In this document: piece by piece, positions 57,978-64,000 of the stretch
How the letters are laid out: every line of letters begins with the position of its first letter
Numbering within the stretch: the stretch's first letter is position 1
Assembly (NCBI GenBank): GCA_050084515.1
Contig: CM114271.1
Coordinates: 22,940,001 to 23,004,000 of the forward strand
Length of the DNA stretch: 64,000 nt
Direction: 5' to 3'
Source: Blasia pusilla
Taxonomy: Eukaryota; Marchantiophyta; Marchantiopsida; Blasiales
Position numbers and translations under genes: made by a program
Notes under the pieces: generated by a model
What the model saw: only the letters and a program-made list of their open reading frames with translations
The model's database searches: none
What the model was told of the DNA's origin: nothing

Positions 57978-60900
57978 TCACAACAATGGTGGCACAAATA
58001 TAGTGGCTAGACCTTTCTCGACTGTGATATCAATTGTGGGGCCATATGCCATAGGATCGTTACTACCGTCACCATATGAGCCTTGTCCTCTTGCGAGCAC
58101 CTCTCCATCTAGGTCAACATAGCCACCCTGCATTCCACCTCCTACTATTCCCCCTGGAGCAAGCCGGAATGCTTTCACCTGATCATTGCATATTTATTAG
58201 CACACAAAATCAGGATAAGCAAAATGGCAAATGCACTAGACATGACTTGAATTTGGGTAATAAACTGTCAGGCCACTGTTGGGCTACATGTGAATCTTTA
58301 GTGACCATTCGATCAAAAAGGGATCTTTGCAGCCATCAAAGGCAGTGACAGCTGGACAAGCCCCACCATTCTAACAAACGGTCCTGATCATGAAAAAGAA
58401 TCAAGTAGAAAGGGATAGGATGCCAAGATGCTATGAGTGCGTGGATGTTAGCAACCAATAAAATTAGACTTCAAATGGCTTTGGGTACAAGTCAGCCTGT
58501 AAACAAATACTTACACTGGTTTTCAGTGTTTTAGACAGACCAAAACACTGAAAACCAGTGTAAGTAGCGTTTCCCGGATTAAATCTTAAAAGCAGCTCAT
58601 TAAGACTTTCAATCCCCATGAAGAACAAAAGACAGCTGACACACAATCTAGAAAATTCATTGAGAAGTTCCAAAAGTGTCACCTTCATATACTGCACATA
58701 TTTCGATTTGATGTGGCCGCCATTCTTCATGCTTAAGAGTATGCCCAGAAGTTTCCATCGTGGACAATCACGGATAATGACCAAGTCAAGATACCCATCA
58801 CAAAACTGCACATTTGCAGACTCGATTCAGAAGCAAGTAGATAGGGGACTCATGATTCTTAGCATGCCTCATAAAGATGTTAACATCTAAGTGTTGGGAG
58901 GAACAGCTACCATGACACAGTCTTCTTTATGAAATACATATGTAGCGGTTTAGAATGTTGATTGCTTTCTAGTTTTACATGCTCCCAACCTTAGCCTTTG
59001 GCCCAGCCATGACATCTTCAGTGGCGTACGGTACGTTTTGGGCCCAGATGTATATGAACGACCCCTCCATTGATCGCCAGTCATTCTGTGCTGGAGATGA
59101 TAATGGTCCATCATAACCCCCTTTCCGCCATGGTCTTTCAGTATCACTACCAGAACTCTTTTCAAGAAGACTAGTTTGCTCAAGCCCTGTCAGTGGTTCT
59201 CCCACTTTCTCAGCTCCAGGAGCTGGAATGTAGGCTAGGCTGCCATTATACTCCCGCAGCCATATAAGACGAACAAACGCCTGCAAGAATATGGACCCAC
59301 AAAATAAAGTCTAATCTTACTCATGCATACTCAAGGGCAGCTTCATGAATTATCTACGGAGGGAATTTTTTTATAACCATAACAAGTGCAGCTTCTCCAT
59401 CATAATAAGTAATAACAGAGACACATGTAAGTGGATAGGCCATCAGAATCAATTCTTCCACATGTTGTTAACTCTCACTCATTGTCAGTCTCCACTAGAA
59501 TTTGACTGATTGAAAACCAGACAAAAAACCTCTCTTCTTTCCAGAAACTTGCATTAACAACATGAAAACCAAAGCATCTAGAAACCACTTCCAAACCTGA
59601 GAACACAACCATGAATTTTTATCTCAGCATTTTCAGCACTTGGAAGGTAGTATTTACTATACTAAAGCAGTTAAATCTTCCAATTGGTATATCAGCAGCC
59701 CAGAGATTAGCAGATTCTTCCGATGAAAGGTTGTCTCAACAAAACAATTGATATGTTCGTAAGGATCTCAACATAGTCACTTAGTAAAATTTCACCTCGT
59801 ATCAATTTTGTCAACAGCTTCAAATGGTGAATAGTATGTTTCGATGGTGAATAGTGTGGTACTTTTCACCGTTTTAAGAAAGTATTCCATAATTCCGTTC
59901 TGAACTCTGACAAAAGAGGAAGCTGAAATTGAAAAGTGAAAGCACCTGACATTAATGCCTGACAATACTTGACATGTTTTGACAAACAATGACTTCTTCA
60001 TTCTCAGGGGAACTTAGACAGGGGAATTCAGATAGTCTTATTCATACTGCACACGGATTAAGGTTATCAATGCCTACTTGTACATCAATCCGTAAGCCAC
60101 CAAGGTGCCTCCATTTCTCTGATTCGAAGTCCACATCACTGACAAATCCTGACCAATGAGTTAAAATCTTATCAGTATTCCATAGGTGAAGTCTTCTGAG
60201 TATCGTGGTGGTTTCCATTCTTGAAACTTCACTTTGAAAGAGTGGAAGATTCAACTGACATCCAACCTTTCATCAATGGTTAAAAAATAAGTTACTGGGT
60301 CCTAACTACAGCCAGTGTATACCCCATGACAGCATCAGGAGGCTGTGAAACTTGGCTTGCCCTTGCACGACGGTAGCAACATCTAGAGCCTGCTTTCCAC
60401 CTGCACAGAAAGTCAATAAGAAGACAAGGTCACAAGGGTATGACTGGTAGGCGCAATAACTTTTTGGAAATATCTACAACACTCTAAATTCAATCTTTCA
60501 GCCCCAGGTCTCTCCAATTCACTTGAGACTTCAACTATCTGTGTGTGAAAACTTCATTGGACTCAAAATTCACGTTTCAAGATCTTGAGGCTGAAACAAG
60601 AAAGGGACAGTAAAAGAGCAAAGCCATGAGGCACCTCGGATAATGGCAAAAGTCGCATTTTCAGCATCAAAATGCTGATTGCCAGCCTCTAAAATCGACT
60701 TTGCCATTCCATTCCCTGTTCCTGATTTGCTAGAAGGAAAACAGAATCGTAAGTGCTGTACAAAACCAAAATAGAGTTTAGATCCACTTTACAACTTCTT
60801 CTTGTTCAGATACCAGCAACAAAAAAAGATTCATGGACCTTCACATAATGCACATAAAATATAATATGATATGGTAGACAATGGCTTGAGGTAGAAACCA

Positions 60901-63422
60901 TGTGCAGCAGCTGGAAGCTTCTGAGGGCATTCATACGGTGAAGAACAGGTGAGGGAACACTGGTGGCATGCGTGTTAGGACATGGTCTTGCCTTTAGGGC
61001 ATGAAACAAAGACATCGACAGATCTTAAAAATTGCAACTCTTTTTGCAAGGCTGGCCAGGTGGTTCATCATCTCATGGACCGAAAGTTGATGTCAGAACA
61101 CATTCTCACGGACTGTAAAGTAATGTTCTGTAGTTTCAACAGATGATGATAGAGGACACCAAGAGAGTAGGAAAATCACCGTTACTTCCTGTTGGCGGCC
61201 TTTCAGATTTTACAAATGACAAATCCATCTGCATAGAGGGGGGGGGCATGAGGTATCCAGGATCAAGCTATAGGAATCTTTGTACCTCACAAAGTTTAAA
61301 GGTGGATGTCTTTGTTTGACGTGCTCTATGAGAGTAGATTCGTTCATAACTGTTAAAAAGACACATGTATACATACACTCGCACCTGCTGGTATGATGCC
61401 AAGGGGCATCTTAATTGCCCGCTCCCAATCTGGTCGTTCCAGAAGCCCATTCAAGACCTGCCCATCATACATGGCCAGAGAAAACTTCTTAGCTGGTCCA
61501 TATGGTTGGATATAACAGGAAACTATGTGATCATTTTCTGATCCACCAACAGCTGTAATTGAGCTAAGAACCAGTTTGCACAAAAATCAGACTATGAGGA
61601 GAGAATTCGTCCAACTGCACGTGGACGGGAGCTTCAACTTTTCAATCTACGGTTCTGTCTTGTTCTACTCTGCACATGCTGTAGCATGAGTTTTCAAATG
61701 AATTGAGACAAGTCCAAAAAGAATCAGTCACGAACTTTAGAGTAGACTATCAGCAAGTTATCCAACATACTGACTAGAATAAGATTGACACAACATGCAA
61801 TTCTGGAGTCACACATGTGATACTTGCACAATTAGCAATACCTCATAGTTAGGGATGATCCATGGAATGCAAAACACATTATGATAGCCTAGTTATGGAA
61901 TTGAAGTAATCAAACAAGTAACTACCACTGATAGTGTGATATTTGTATGAAAAATTCATGATAGAAATACACACCTCTGCAAGAACACCATCCCCACTCA
62001 CACAGACTATCCCGTCGTATTGAGCCAGATCAAATGACTTGGCCAGATCTTTGGCATGGCGTATATATTGGGTTTCTGAATTAAATGTTAATCACAATCA
62101 GACAGTTAGAATACTAAAGTCTCTCATCACCAGACCATCGGGTCCAAGAGGAATGAACATAGAACTTGAGGATGGCCTTCCCTGGCCACCAATTCAGAGT
62201 CCCAAGACTAATGTTGCAAAGAGAACATACTCGTCTTTCTTAAACAGTAGAGAAACACTACTTGGCATTCTTAGGGTGTAATAAGTGATGAATGATCGAC
62301 ATGAGCAAGCAGAGGTCTTTCCTTTAAATTCAATAAGAGATTACCAGAATTTTGCTTGATCAAACTGTTCTCTGGAAGAGTATTTTTGTTGTGTAGGTGC
62401 TAAGTGTATTAAAGACCAATATCAAACTGATACAATTACTCGTATGGAGTACATAAGAAAGTGATAAGCACAACTATAGTTATAGTAGGGTACAGAAGCA
62501 TCTGCATACGAAAGAGATGTATGTGCTACCATGAAAGACTCTCTCCCAGTTGCCAATGACGACACTCTCCTTTCAGATCATGTGATATGGAACATTGCAA
62601 GGTGATGACTCTGCAGACACTTGAACCAAAAGCCACCCAATAGCAAGAGAACAGTTTATCACTTGTGCCATATAAGTCTACTTATGAAGAAAAATTCATT
62701 GCAACTATTTGCTCGCCAAGAGCATTCTAACTACATCGGCCCAGCCGGAGAAGAAAATTCAACATATATTCCTAAGGGCCAGACGAATGCAAATAGTTCT
62801 CGTACCTCGCATAGTGATAACTATCCCAGCGGCTTTCATTAGAGGCTCCACAACCTCCGTGAACACTTTCCTCCCCCGATTTTTGCCACCGAAAGGATTA
62901 ACTAAAATCAGAAGTCGCTTTGGTCTCCCTGTAAAACGATGTTTTTTGAAGGTCAGACGGAAAAGGACAGTCCACAAGGTCGGACTAACTATCGCACAGC
63001 ACAATTTCATAACGTGGACCAAGTAAACTCGATCACCAAGGCCATTAACTTCCCATCCCTTCAGGTTCCCGGAATTGCTCATTAGTTTATAGGAGTAACC
63101 TACCAGAGGCATTAAGCACACGCTGGGTGGCGTTGCTCCACTCTGTGTGCGCATCTCTGTCACTAAACTCCACGTTATAATCCCGCTTGTCCCTGTGGGG
63201 GTGGCCACCACAACATTTCACCTTCGTTTGATGGAAAGTGTGATATACGATAGTGGAAGAATTTGTCGTGAAGCCGATGACATCATTTACAAGATCAATA
63301 GTACCAGAGCTATCTTTATGCCAGCTTGGTTCAACGCTTTCCCATTGAAGCAGCCCCGAAGGAGTGAGAGAAGCATTAACCCTGTATCCCGCAATTACCA
63401 CCTGTTGCTTCAAAACTTCCAT
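57978..63422 (-). CDS. SPHK: Sphingosine / long-chain-base kinase
   Basis: Ten exons, phase-consistent: 63422-63104, 62928-62806, 62075-61975, 61457-61385, 60721-60635, 60400-60323, 60148-60078, 59280-58990, 58805-58683, 58178-57978; 488 residues, normal for the plant family. It phosphorylates sphingoid bases with ATP to give the signalling lipids used in stomatal and stress responses in plants. Signatures: RPKRLLILVNPFGGKNRGRK, then the nucleotide-binding YDGIVCVSGDGVLAEVLNGL, LGIIPAGTGNGMAKSIL, FSV-type conserved text replaced here by ATFAIIRGGKQALDVATVVQ, the conserved WGFVSDVDFESEKWRHLGGL, DGYLDLVIIRDCPRWKLLGI and the C-terminal LDGEVLARGQGSYG. A GTG nine bases upstream of the ATG is in frame but the ATG is preferred. 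No breaks seen. Introns are long (up to about 830 bp). Confidence 0.95.
58508..58566. repeat. Perfect inverted repeat in a sphingosine-kinase intron (25-bp arms, 9-base loop)
   Basis: Left arm 58508-58532, loop AGACAGACC at 58533-58541, right arm 58542-58566. The arms match at every base (core ACACTGGTTTTCAGTGTTTT and its complement). It lies in the intron between exons 58805-58683 and 58178-57978. RNA from either strand would fold into a long hairpin. Confidence 0.9.
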
Positions 63423-64000
63423 CGTCGGCACAAGTATTTATCTCTACTCCTTAACCACCTTAAATCCAAATACGCAGGCCACAGATCAATGCTGCTCTTC
63501 AAGGCAGGTCACACAACAATGTCCCCAGTTTATATTCGTTTGGCGATTGATTTCTGCGACGATCTTTCGACGCAGGTCGCGTGCGACTATCACCAGTTCC
63601 TTCTGTTTCACAATCGATGTCTACTACAATCTGAAACCGGACCCGACTGAAGAATGTGAAAAAATAGAGATCGGAGCGTCCAAGAAAAGAGAACGAGCTG
63701 GGCAAGATTTCAGCTCCTCCCAGCTTCCCAAGAGCCAATTTGAGCTCCCTTGTAGACTACTTTTGCCAAATCGGAATCGATCACCGGTAAGTTCTTCGAT
63801 AAAACTCCAGTGAAGGTACCAAAAATAACCTCAGGCTTCCATGCTCCCGAACCTACATGCAAGTCGCACTTAAGTGTTACTCCGTGGACACGCGATCTCG
63901 CGCGCTGGCACAACCAGATGCCTGTCCCAATACTTTCTGTCACGTCCCTCGATCTTCACCACAGGACATTCAAGACCGTTCGATTAAACAGAGCGCACTT
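63423..64000 (-). promoter_or_regulatory. Upstream region of sphingosine kinase
   Basis: No convincing further exon. Open frames on both strands show no known motifs. This should hold the promoter and 5' leader; no clear TATA box was picked out. Confidence 0.35.

Noticed and set aside
1-64000. CRISPR arrays, bacterial operons, rRNA genes
   Set aside because: No regular short repeat-spacer arrays, no rRNA-like sequence; all genes are intron-bearing and eukaryotic.

Overview
The window looks like nuclear DNA of a streptophyte plant, most likely a seedless one (a bryophyte or a relative). The evidence is intron-rich genes with GT-AG junctions, a plant-type sphingosine kinase, a conserved plant secreted papain-fold protein, and plant-style Ty1/copia, Ty3/gypsy, LINE and hAT debris. 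Species assignment is inference. All exon models were built by hand from reading frames, splice dinucleotides and phase; none is backed by transcripts.

Four gene loci are well supported. (1) Minus strand, about 14.3 kb down to the left edge: a large voltage-gated cation channel of the four-domain (CaV/NaV/NALCN/Cch1) class. Repeats I and II are complete and repeat III is present through S4; the rest of III and all of IV lie outside the window. Its pore loops I and II carry glutamate, the calcium-channel type. This is the most interesting item, because four-domain channels of this type are known from algae and animals and are generally described as missing from flowering plants. (2) Plus strand, 21312-25110: DPH5, the diphthine methyltransferase of diphthamide synthesis, in six exons. 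(3) Plus strand, 46463-50415: a secreted protein with a circularly permuted papain-like (NlpC/P60-type) arrangement, in seven exons. (4) Minus strand, 63422-57978: a sphingosine/long-chain-base kinase, in ten exons.

Between the genes: 15.4-16.4 kb is a diverged CT-rich minisatellite just upstream of the channel locus; 17-21.3 kb is AT-rich with one doubtful small gene on the minus strand; 25.1-27 kb is gene-poor. From 27 to 38.6 kb lies a decayed minus-strand copia element split by a nested block (28.7-35.9 kb) of Ty3/gypsy material. In that block a minus-strand pol ending in a PHD-like finger sits beside inverted LTR copies. 38.6-45.6 kb is mostly unassigned, with a hAT-type transposase relic near 42.6-43.1 kb. 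51.1-51.9 kb holds another diverged copy of the same LTR family, and 52.7-56.6 kb a nearly full-length dead LINE. A further small copia relic with recognisable LTRs sits inside the largest visible channel intron, and a 5'-truncated LINE tail sits inside a DPH5 intron.

The four genes do not form a functional cluster; they are independent housekeeping, signalling and secreted genes separated by transposon-rich DNA.
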